Assembly: GCF_001640025.1 (NCBI RefSeq)
Contig: NC_031674.1
Coordinates: forward strand, 1,240,001 to 1,304,000
Length of the DNA: 64,000 bases
Reading direction: 5' to 3'
Source of the DNA: Sugiyamaella lignohabitans
Lineage: Eukaryota; Ascomycota; Dipodascomycetes; Dipodascales; Trichomonascaceae
The position numbers were made by a program, and so were the translations under genes. This document shows positions 28,608-36,800 of this stretch, piece after piece. The notes under the pieces were generated by a model. That model saw nothing but the letters and a program-made list of their open reading frames with translations. It was not told the origin of the DNA and did no database searches. Each line of letters opens with the position of its first letter. The first letter of the stretch is position 1.

Positions 28608-30092
28608 ATGTTGAGATTGACTGTAGCTGCTGCCCTTGTCTCTAGAGCACTTGCTGCTCCTGCTGCCGCTTCAAGTTCTTCGGCTCCAGTTGTAAACACT
28701 GTCACTGTGGGTTCTACCACCTTCACCAACCATGGTTTGGTCGGTGCTGGTTCTCTTCCATCCAATGCTCGTGACCAATTTGGTGATACCATCGGTGGTA
28801 TTGGATCCGCCATTGCTTTTGACCAATCCTCATTCACTTTGAATGCCGACGGTACCTACTCTGGTGTTTTATATACCCAACCTGATCGTGGTTGGAACAC
28901 CGAGGGAACTGTCAACTACAAGGGTCGTATCCAGCAATTCAACCTTACCTTGAATCCTTACTATGGATCTGCTGATCAATCTTCTGCTGACCAGATCACT
29001 TTGGCTTATGACAAGTCCATCTTGTACACTGGTCCTGACGGTATTGAGACCACTGGTTTGGATGCTGCTGAAATCTACACCTCCAACGATGTCGATTATC
29101 CTGCTGCTTACCTTCCTGGTACCGATACTCTTGCTCTTGCGCTTGATCTTGAGGGTCTTGTTCATGACCCTCGTGATGGCTCTTTCTGGGTCTCCGATGA
29201 GTATGGCCCTTATATTTACCACTTTGAAAGTGACGGTACTTTTATTAGTGCCATTGTTCCTCCTGCTGCCTATATCCCTGTCATCAACAAGAAGACAAAC
29301 TTCACTGGCACCACCGACCCTGATACAGGACGTTCTGCCAACCATGGTTTCGAGGGTCTTTCCATTAGTTCTAACGGTACTTATATTTACGCTCTCTTGC
29401 AAGCTGCTTTGGTTCAAGACGGTGGTACCCATGCCACGAGAGAAGAGTACACCAGAATGGTCCAATACGACATCTCTGATGCCTCCTCTCCTCAACTTGT
29501 AGGTGAGTATGTTGTTGTCTTGCCTCAATTCGAGGACCCTGATGAGTCTAAGAACCCCCGTACCGGTGAATCCAGTGAACTCCACTTCATTAACGACCAC
29601 CAGTTCTTGTATCTTCCCCGTGATAGTGGTCGTGGACAGGGTCAATCCAACTCTACCTCCATTTTCAGAAACGCCGAGATATTTGACATCTCTTCTGCTA
29701 CCAACATTGCTGGCAGCAAGTATGATGAGGCAAAGAACCCCGTTGCCAAGGATGGTGACAGTTTGGAGAGCAAGGTAACTCCTGCTACTGGAACTCCTTT
29801 TGTTGATTACAACGATAACTCCCAATTGAACAGAGTCGGCTTGCACAACGGTGGTGATAACGACTCAACTGACCTCGACGAGAAGTGGGAGAGTTTGGCT
29901 CTTGTCCCCACTTCCCAGGGCTCTAATGACTACTTCCTCTTCACCATGAGTGACAACGACTTCATCACCCAAGATGGATACCTCAATGGTGAGCAATACG
30001 CTGACGATTCCGGACTCAACCTTCCCACCCAGATCTTGGCCTTCTGGGTCACTATCAGCGATGTCGAGTCTGGTGTTGAGCTTGTTAACTAG
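28608..30092 (+). CDS. Secreted phytase-family esterase-like protein, copy 2
   Basis: A 494-aa paralog of the gene at 25764, alignable along its length with nearly the same motifs (FTNHGLVGAGSLP, QPDRGWNTEGT, LDLEGLVHDPRDGSFW, RDSGRGQGQSN). The first in-frame ATG is at 28608 after a leader with AACAAACAAAACAAAA. Signal peptide MLRLTVAAALVSRALAAP. Codons are strongly restricted (GGT, GCT, ATT/ATC, TCC, CTT/TTG), suggesting high expression, unlike copy 1. Many N-x-S/T sites fit a secreted glycoprotein. Hydrolytic activity is inferred from family only. Confidence 0.87.
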   Translation: MLRLTVAAALVSRALAAPAAASSSSAPVVNTVTVGSTTFTNHGLVGAGSLPSNARDQFGDTIGGIGSAIAFDQSSFTLNADGTYSGVLYTQPDRGWNTEGTVNYKGRIQQFNLTLNPYYGSADQSSADQITLAYDKSILYTGPDGIETTGLDAAEIYTSNDVDYPAAYLPGTDTLALALDLEGLVHDPRDGSFWVSDEYGPYIYHFESDGTFISAIVPPAAYIPVINKKTNFTGTTDPDTGRSANHGFEGLSISSNGTYIYALLQAALVQDGGTHATREEYTRMVQYDISDASSPQLVGEYVVVLPQFEDPDESKNPRTGESSELHFINDHQFLYLPRDSGRGQGQSNSTSIFRNAEIFDISSATNIAGSKYDEAKNPVAKDGDSLESKVTPATGTPFVDYNDNSQLNRVGLHNGGDNDSTDLDEKWESLALVPTSQGSNDYFLFTMSDNDFITQDGYLNGEQYADDSGLNLPTQILAFWVTISDVESGVELVN

Positions 30093-30137
30093 ATTTTCTG
30101 AATACATATACTCTCTCTCGTCTTCTACTGACCCGGA

Positions 30138-30189
30138 TGCCTCCGGCGGCCGGGCTCCGCCCGGACCCGTTGCTCGCTTCGCTCGTTGC
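30138..30189 (+). repeat. GC hairpin element, short variant arm
   Basis: H1 is shortened to CCGGGC-TCC-GCCCGG, with both sides changed to keep pairing. H2 is GCTCGC-TTC-GCTCGT. It lies 46 bp after the copy 2 stop, probably in the 3' UTR. Confidence 0.88.
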
Positions 30190-30310
30190 CTGGATCGCAT
30201 AGTGGACAGAATTTCAAGGTTTCCATCCAATAAACAGCCTTCTTGAGCTCTTCTTCATTTATTGTTTATTCTTTTTTGATAGCCAATCTATGCTTATTCC
30301 AACCGTAAGA

Positions 30311-30534
30311 CTATTGACCGTTGCACATTACACCTTTGGCTACAAAAGTACTTTCGAAGCTCACGCGGTTAGCTTTGCTCAGAGCTGAAGCACATTGATT
30401 TCTATACCAAACATTCGGACCAGCAGTTCCTTCAAAATTGTTTTTCATCGCTAAATCAGATCAACGGTTAGAAATCCCAACAACATAAACTAACAAGATA
30501 ACATACAAGATACAAGTAAACCTCGAAGTCGCAT
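30311..30534 (-). CDS. Small hypothetical protein (2 exons)
   Basis: Exons 30534-30507 and 30450-30311 would give 55 aa beginning MRLRGLLVSS and containing GPNVWYRNQCASALSKANR. The intron (30506-30451) has GTATGT, CTAAC and TTTAG in the same arrangement as the confirmed introns, and frame is kept. I do not recognise the family. The residue composition is protein-like, with two cysteines. The alternative is an intronless start at the exon 2 ATG (30448). It converges on the phytase-like copy 2. Confidence 0.45.
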
Positions 30535-31766
30535 TTCTCGTGCTAATTAAGAACACACCTTTGAAGACGCACAGAATTTGAAAACAACTGTTCTGCTTTT
30601 TATCCAACAAATATCAAATTTGAAAAATGGAAACTGTGATCTGAATGCACATCTTTATGTAGCTCTTAGAGCACAAGATGTTAGTACAATAATAAAGATG
30701 GAGTCAGGACAATTTCAGCAATTCGAGCCGCTACTCATTGTGCAAAGTACTGCGTGAAACACGGGAAGTTGTGTTTCACTAGGCTGGCATTGAGTAGAAT
30801 TGTCGAGCGCAGAAAACAATGATCCAGCTTTGAGTAGAACGCAGTAGTCAATGTAACTTCCAGATAGTAAGCAACATGGACTATTTCCAGATCCATCTTC
30901 CCTACTCAGTAAAATGTTCCTTGACCGCTGACATTTTTTGGTCAGGTACCCATTCTCTCTTTTCCATACAGGCGGAGACTCTCTAGCATAACGCCATTTG
31001 TAAAATTTCACACAATCGGACAGGTCAGATTTTTGAAAACCTTCCTATCACCCTTCGCTCGTCGAAACGCTCCGCACGTTACCAGAAGGATTGTAAATAG
31101 AATGAAGCTGGAGAATTTAATGGAATACAAAATCGTTATCCTCTTCCACATCAATTCTATCAGACAGGATCGACGCTCGCTTATCATCGGGCTCTAAACA
31201 TAAAGTCTGGGCCTTTCACCAGGATCCCAATGACTTCACTAAGGAACAAAATATGCTTCAATTGACGTCATTCGGCACTTGCAGGCGAGGTTATTCAAAG
31301 TCAAATATTAATTGAGATTTAGCCGAGCTGTGCTCATGAAGTTGCTCTGAGCTAGCACCCACCTGCTGCCAAAAAAGGACAGTGTGGAAATCACAGGCAG
31401 TAAGTGAACTCTCTATTTTGTGTCAACTGGAACACGCTAGATCAAGACTTCTAAAGCTCGATCCGGTCTTGCTTCAATGAAAACAAAAGAATGTGTGCTC
31501 AACGCCAAAGACTTTCTTCAAAACAACATGGTCCGTGGGCTCTTCAGTAAAAGTTCTTACGAACATTCTTTTGCATCCTGTAATTTCTAACTATTTTGCA
31601 TTCTATATCGCGCACCCTATATCAACGGTGAGCCATGACTCACACCTGACATTCGTCTCGCACTAAACGAGCCACATGTTGGGCCCGGTAACAAGCTTCT
31701 CTGGACATTCATCTCACGGTTCAACGGGATTTGCTCCTACGGGTACCGATACGAGGGGTCCGGAAG

Positions 31767-31902
31767 TGTCTCCGGCAGCTGGGGCTCCGCCCCAGACCCC
31801 GTTGCTCCTGCTTCGCAGGAGTTACTGGGACCCTCGACGTCCGACTCGAGCGGAGCGAGAGGAGCAGCGGGGTCTGGGGCGAAGCCCTAGCCGCCGGAGG
31901 CG
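31767..31902. repeat. GC hairpin element, complete pair
   Basis: Forward arm (diverged TGTCTCCGGCAG start) with perfect CTCCTGC-TTC-GCAGGAG, linker with GGGACCC, reverse CGACTCGAG-type arm whose H1 loop is GAA with one stem mismatch, ending GGAGGCG. Confidence 0.92.
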
Positions 31903-32474
31903 CCCATCCACCGAGGGAGCTCCGTAAAGTCGCAAGGGACCCCCAAATGACAGAACGCTTAGGTTGTCGCAGTCCGAAAACAAGTGCCGGTGTCGGGCTG
32001 CGGAAGATGGTGTCGGAACGAAAGAGGAGCGGTTCGGCACCGCACGTAGTGGTGGTGTGGGGTGACGAGAGCGATGTCGGGATGCATTTACCCGCTATTG
32101 GCCCCTGGTGATTAAGTGGTGCAGGTGATTGGCAGGTGACAGGCCTATTAAAGCTCTCAAAGTGTCTAGCGGGACCGTTATTTTTCCCTTTGAATCTCCC
32201 AACGCAGCAAATCTGCAATGCAGCACAATACGCCGCCGTTGAAGTTTAATAGCTAAGAATATTGACTGCTGCAGCAGTACTTAATCAGGCACAAAATTCC
32301 CGCTAACTGACTTATCAGCAACCTTTATCCCTCCGCATTTTACTTCAAATAGATTCGAGAGGATTAATCATTTGGGTTCGTTATAAAAAGGTTGGTTTGT
32401 GGAGTACCAGTATTACTTCTAACTTTTCCGTCTTGATTTTCTTTTTGCGAGACAGTCGGATTTGCAGAATCTGA

Positions 32475-32530
32475 CGGACGTAACCATCCGAAAAAGCGGA
32501 CATCAAAGGCGATTCGTAGCGGACATTCCG
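32475..32530. promoter_or_regulatory. Cluster of CGG/CCG triplets (Zn2Cys6-type sites)
   Basis: CGG-N10-CCG at 32475-32490, another CGG at 32497-32499 and CGG-N5-CCG at 32520-32530, about 195-250 bp upstream of the transporter ATG. Spaced inverted CGG triplets are typical of Gal4-class regulators. The binding protein is unknown. Confidence 0.4.
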
Positions 32531-32724
32531 TTTTAATTAAACTTTGGTTATAGTTTATTGAATCCAGTTCAGTTCAATAATCATCTGGACCTATCATGCT
32601 ATAAAACCAAAGCTAGTCTTCTGAATTTCCAGCTGCTTTTCATGGAATATACTACAGTTATTCAGTCGTAGTCTGTAGTGGATTTCGATTCTAAAGCTTT
32701 GGTTCTTCTTTTTATCGAACGAAG

Positions 32725-34539
32725 ATGTCATCTTCGTCCACAGTGGGATCCAGTCCCTTGGACGCTGGCTTTGGATCTCCTCCTGTGGATAATCGACATG
32801 AATTATATAGTGAGTCGGGTGGACTAGAGGATCAAGAGAAGCGTTTAGAGGGACATGGTCAGCCAGAAAGTGAAAAACAGCTCGAAGCTGGAAATGAAAG
32901 CGAGAGCCAGAACCAGAGTCAGAAGCTACAAGTGAATCAAAGACGTGTATCTGATCATGACCTGTATAATGACCATGAAAATGGCAATGAAAACCATCCT
33001 ATCCCACTATCTCTGGGCCCTAAAGATGAAGAGAATCAGAACGAGCCAGAAATGGCCAAGATCACTACAAATGCAAGCAGTTTTCAACCTCCTGTGACTA
33101 TATATGGGCCCTATGAGCGATATTTAATTACTGGTATAGCGTCATGGGCAGCCTTTTTCTCGACTGTGTCGGTGCCTATTTATCTACCTGCATTTTCAGC
33201 TATTGGAGCCGACTTTCATGTTTCTACAGAAAAGCTAAATCTTACGGTGACGGTGTACTCCGTCTTCCAGGGCCTGTCTCCAGCGTTTTGGGCACCCATG
33301 TCTGACGCTTACGGGAGAAGACCAGTCTACTTTTTATGCTTTATGTTATATATTGGCGCATGTATAGGACTGGCTCTGGCCAAAGACTACTGGACTATAT
33401 TCGGACTTCGAATGCTTCAGGCTGCTGGCATTGCATCTACAGTCGCTACATTAAATGGCGTTATAGCAGATATCACCTCAAGACGGAATCGAGGTATATA
33501 CATGGGTATCTCGGGTGGTATTGGGCTTCTAGGGAATTGTTTTGGACCAATTATTGGTGGTGGTATAACTCAAGGAATGGGCTGGAGATCCATTTTCTGG
33601 TTCCTAGTTATCGCTGCATGTGTCACTTTATTGGCCATTGTATTTTTACTTCCAGAAACCAACCGGTTTATTGCAGGAGACGGGTCTATCTATCCATCGA
33701 ATGTGATTAACATGTCTCCATATGCATTTATTCGACACAAGACTCGGGGAGTCCCTTTTATCAAAGGTGAGCCTGAATATGACCCATCAGTGATTCCTGA
33801 GCGAACAAACCGAGTTAGCTTTTTCGGAACCATCAAATTGCTACGAGAATTGGACGTGGTTTTAGTTTTGATTCCAAACGCATTGCATTATACCACCTGG
33901 TTCATGGTACTCACTTCCATGTCAAGTTTATTAAGTTCCGAGTATGGATTTTCGTCATCCAAAGTAGGTTTGGCATATTTGGCAAGCGGTGCAGGTAGTT
34001 TGCTTGGAAGCATTGTATCTGGTCGATTAATGACATATCGATACCGGAAAGTGCTTGCTCAATTCAAGGCAGACTGTGCTGCTAAAGGGAAACCTGTCAA
34101 CATGCACGAGTTCACCATTCAAAAGGCAAGAATGGATGTCACCATGGCGGCATCTATAATTTTATGCGGATCTTGCATAATCTACGGATGGACCATTCAG
34201 AAGCATGTCCACTATATTGTACCCATTCTGTCGACATTTTTAACTTCGAGTTCTGCCACATATGTGATTAACACCTCTAGTACTCTACTGGTTGACTTGT
34301 TTCCCAACGAGTCTGCTAGCTCGACAGCAGTAGTCAACTTAACACGATGCCTTCTTTGTGCTGTCGGACTAGCAGTTGTGGACAAGATGATTCGCTCGCT
34401 AGGAGCAGGAGGAGCTTTCACGTTGATGTCAGGTATTTGCATACTATCTATGGCCCTGATTCAGATTGAAATTAACCATGGCCAGAAAATAGACCGAAGA
34501 CGGAGAGCTAGAAAAGGGCTTGACAACCAGCGTCTGTGA
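32725..34539 (+). CDS. MFS drug:H+ antiporter, DHA1/QDR type
   Basis: A 604-aa protein: a ~125-residue polar cytoplasmic N-terminus followed by about 12 membrane segments starting near residue 135 (YLITGIASWAAFFSTVSVPIYLPAF). The loop between segments 2 and 3 carries the MFS motif DAYGRRPVYF, and segment 5 has the antiporter motif region GISGGIGLLGNCFGPIIGG. This is the layout of fungal Qdr/Aqr1/Dtr1 proteins, which export drugs, weak acids, amino acids or polyamines at the plasma membrane. The specific substrate cannot be read from sequence. The ATG follows a leader with candidate zinc-cluster sites. Confidence 0.85.
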   Translation: MSSSSTVGSSPLDAGFGSPPVDNRHELYSESGGLEDQEKRLEGHGQPESEKQLEAGNESESQNQSQKLQVNQRRVSDHDLYNDHENGNENHPIPLSLGPKDEENQNEPEMAKITTNASSFQPPVTIYGPYERYLITGIASWAAFFSTVSVPIYLPAFSAIGADFHVSTEKLNLTVTVYSVFQGLSPAFWAPMSDAYGRRPVYFLCFMLYIGACIGLALAKDYWTIFGLRMLQAAGIASTVATLNGVIADITSRRNRGIYMGISGGIGLLGNCFGPIIGGGITQGMGWRSIFWFLVIAACVTLLAIVFLLPETNRFIAGDGSIYPSNVINMSPYAFIRHKTRGVPFIKGEPEYDPSVIPERTNRVSFFGTIKLLRELDVVLVLIPNALHYTTWFMVLTSMSSLLSSEYGFSSSKVGLAYLASGAGSLLGSIVSGRLMTYRYRKVLAQFKADCAAKGKPVNMHEFTIQKARMDVTMAASIILCGSCIIYGWTIQKHVHYIVPILSTFLTSSSATYVINTSSTLLVDLFPNESASSTAVVNLTRCLLCAVGLAVVDKMIRSLGAGGAFTLMSGICILSMALIQIEINHGQKIDRRRRARKGLDNQRL

Positions 34540-34614
34540 TTATAACATTATGATAATGATTTTTGTTGATATATATTTGTTTTATTCTTAATATGAAAAT
34601 AATAGCATTAAAAT

Positions 34615-34669
34615 CTCTTGCGAAGCAGGAGCCACGGCGACTGGGGCAGAGCCCCGGCCACCGGAGGCA
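34615..34669 (-). repeat. GC hairpin element, single reverse arm (diverged)
   Basis: CTCTTGC-GAA-GCAGGAG (one wobble pair), GCCACGGCGA, H1 with loop AGA and one mismatch, and CCACCGGAGGCA. It lies between convergent genes, 12 bp from the acyl-CoA dehydrogenase stop. Confidence 0.9.
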
Positions 34670-34680
34670 ACCTGTCCCCC

Positions 34681-36531
34681 CTATAGCTTCGGCTTTTCGT
34701 CCAGTGGCTTCTCGTACACAACCAAATAATCCAGATCGAAACTAGAAACAGTCGACTGGCGGGCCCATGTACCGGCCACGACCTCGGCAATAGAGTCCTG
34801 GATCATGTCTCTAGTAGGTCTGAGATCAGCTACCGTGAGAATCGAAATAACGATATCAGCAAGCGGGAACATGACAGCTCGTGCATCGCGTTGAAGTTCA
34901 GGGAATGGAGTAGACTCGAACTTTGCAATCCATTTCTCCAGTCTGTCTTTCACAATGACTCTGAGTTCACTGCGTGCAGAAACATGAAACTCAGTCTCGT
35001 CATCCTCCAAGTGATTGTCAGCGAACCAGATCAGTGCCTTTTTAACAGATTTCCAGTCTTTGGAGATGTATCTGATGGCATCATCACAGAGAACATTAGT
35101 AGTTCCCTCCCAGATAGCATTGACTTGGCAATCACGTAGCAGCTTGCCAATATTCATCCGCACATCATGTTCTAAATATCCCACTCCACCAAGTGCTTCC
35201 ATACATTCAGACACTCCTCTCACAGCACGTTTACAGGTAGATATCTTGGACAAACCAGGAATGATTCTCAAAAGGACTTTCTCCTGCTCAGTAAGATCCT
35301 TGGGAACGACCTCCTCGCGGCCCAATAGAGCAGCTCCGTAAAACGACAGGAAACTATGACCACGAATCTGGATCTCCTGAGATGCCAGAACCCGGACATG
35401 AGCAGGCAGTTGGTAGAGCTTTTTCCCGAACACACTTCTCACCAGCGAATACTCTTTTGCAATGTACAGAGCTCTTCTCCAGAATGCGAGAGAAGACACT
35501 GAACTATAAACACGAGTCACATTTAAAACAGTAGCAATTGTCTTGACTCCCTGACCCGGTTTTCCAAGCAACTCACCTTTCAATGCTGTTAATTGAACTT
35601 CTGCTGTTGGCAAGGGGGTAGTACCAAACTTCTTTTTCAATCGGTGTAGACGCACAGAACTTGTCTTTCCATCCTCATCTTGTACATACCCCAAGAAACA
35701 AGACAATTTCCCGCCATCCAAATGGTTTCCCTTGCGATCTACCCTATGTGCCAACATGACAGATACCTGGGAATCCGTGGCACTGGAAAACCATTTGAAT
35801 CCATCCAGACAGTAGTAATCATGACCAGCTCTAGTTTTAACAGCCGTTGTCTCCGAACGACTAACATCTGACCCACCAGGACGTTCAGTCATCCACTGTC
35901 CAGAAGTCCAAGCTCTACTAGGAGTTCTTGTAGTCAAATGATCAAAAGCTCGTCTCATTCCAGGAGTCGTCAGACCATTTGCCTCGAGCAGCTTGGCACA
36001 TCCATCAGTCATTGCCAAAGGACATGAGACCATAGCCGACGAAGGTCCGAATAAATACACCTTTGCAAACGACACCAGACGACTATATTCAGCATATCTG
36101 CGTTCAAAAGCAGTTGACACCACCCCCTGAACTGCCGCTACATCTTTGAGTCTCCTCCAACCTTCACTTGTCACCAGCTTATTTATTGGATGGCCAAACG
36201 TATCCTGTTCCACAATAAACGGCGGATTTCGTTCTGCCTCGTCGACCCATTCATAAGTCTGAGGAGTAACCACCTCCGCACCAAGCTCTGTGAGTTCTTT
36301 AACAGCTCTTGATTCCAGAGTCCGCGACAAGGAGTGCGGTCGGAAGAATCGCAATGTCCGCTGTAAACCCTTATCCGATTCATACTGGTTCTTATCCAGA
36401 ACCGGATTGGCTTGAAAAAAGCCTGAGCTCGACGTTGCTGGCTTGACCATTTCTCTTCCTCTCAGACCACTTATATCTGCCTGTCTGTCAGGTCGGATAG
36501 TATCATCTGGTGATACCGCGGGGTCGTGCAT
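34681..36531 (-). CDS. AidB-like acyl-CoA dehydrogenase family flavoprotein
   Basis: A 616-aa protein starting at ATG 36531. It has the AidB arrangement: N-terminal GFFQANPVLDKNQYESD, the MTDGCAKLLEANG block near 174-186, the signature TSGQWMTERPGGSDVS at about 209-224, and the helical C-terminal domain with YSLVRSVFGKKLYQLP and EALGGVGYLEHD followed by WEGTTNVL. FAD-dependent; bacterial AidB is linked to alkylation damage, and the fungal members have unclear substrates. No obvious peroxisomal SKL end (it ends EKPKL) and no clear mitochondrial presequence. A hairpin pair lies 38 bp upstream of the start. Confidence 0.85.
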   Translation of the reverse strand: MHDPAVSPDDTIRPDRQADISGLRGREMVKPATSSSGFFQANPVLDKNQYESDKGLQRTLRFFRPHSLSRTLESRAVKELTELGAEVVTPQTYEWVDEAERNPPFIVEQDTFGHPINKLVTSEGWRRLKDVAAVQGVVSTAFERRYAEYSRLVSFAKVYLFGPSSAMVSCPLAMTDGCAKLLEANGLTTPGMRRAFDHLTTRTPSRAWTSGQWMTERPGGSDVSRSETTAVKTRAGHDYYCLDGFKWFSSATDSQVSVMLAHRVDRKGNHLDGGKLSCFLGYVQDEDGKTSSVRLHRLKKKFGTTPLPTAEVQLTALKGELLGKPGQGVKTIATVLNVTRVYSSVSSLAFWRRALYIAKEYSLVRSVFGKKLYQLPAHVRVLASQEIQIRGHSFLSFYGAALLGREEVVPKDLTEQEKVLLRIIPGLSKISTCKRAVRGVSECMEALGGVGYLEHDVRMNIGKLLRDCQVNAIWEGTTNVLCDDAIRYISKDWKSVKKALIWFADNHLEDDETEFHVSARSELRVIVKDRLEKWIAKFESTPFPELQRDARAVMFPLADIVISILTVADLRPTRDMIQDSIAEVVAGTWARQSTVSSFDLDYLVVYEKPLDEKPKL

Positions 36532-36568
36532 ATCTCTTATCGAGCCGAAATGCGGGGTAATTCGGACA

Positions 36569-36708
36569 TGCCTCCGGCGGCTGGGGCTCCGCCCCAGACC
36601 CTGATTGCTCCTCTCGCTTCGCTCGAGTCGTTTCGTCCACGGTCCCAGCTATCTCCTGCGAAGCAGGAGCAACCAGGGTCTGGGGCGGAGCCCCAGCCGC
36701 CGGAGGCA
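36569..36708. repeat. GC hairpin element, complete pair
   Basis: Forward CTCGAGTCG-type arm, linker CGGTCCCAGCTAT, reverse arm with CTCCTGC-GAA-GCAGGAG. The linker closely matches those at 9583 and 16793. Lies between the 5' end of the acyl-CoA dehydrogenase gene and the 3' end of the PPR gene. Confidence 0.95.
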
Positions 36709-36800
36709 CACACCGTCTACAGTGAAAAAATCGTAATATTATCCGTTATATATCTCAGAAATGTCGTGAAAACGTTACAAACTTTTAGTCATTAAATGCG

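Larger units (their letters stand above)
30535..32724. other. Intergenic, upstream of the QDR-type transporter
   Basis: About 2.2 kb. A 98-codon minus frame at 30715-31011 has no recognisable features. Contains the hairpin pair at 31767 and a cluster of CGG/CCG triplets near 32475-32530. Confidence 0.5.

Noticed and set aside
30715..31011. 98-codon minus-strand frame
   Set aside because: No motif, no start context and no neighbour support; compatible with chance in an AT-rich gap.
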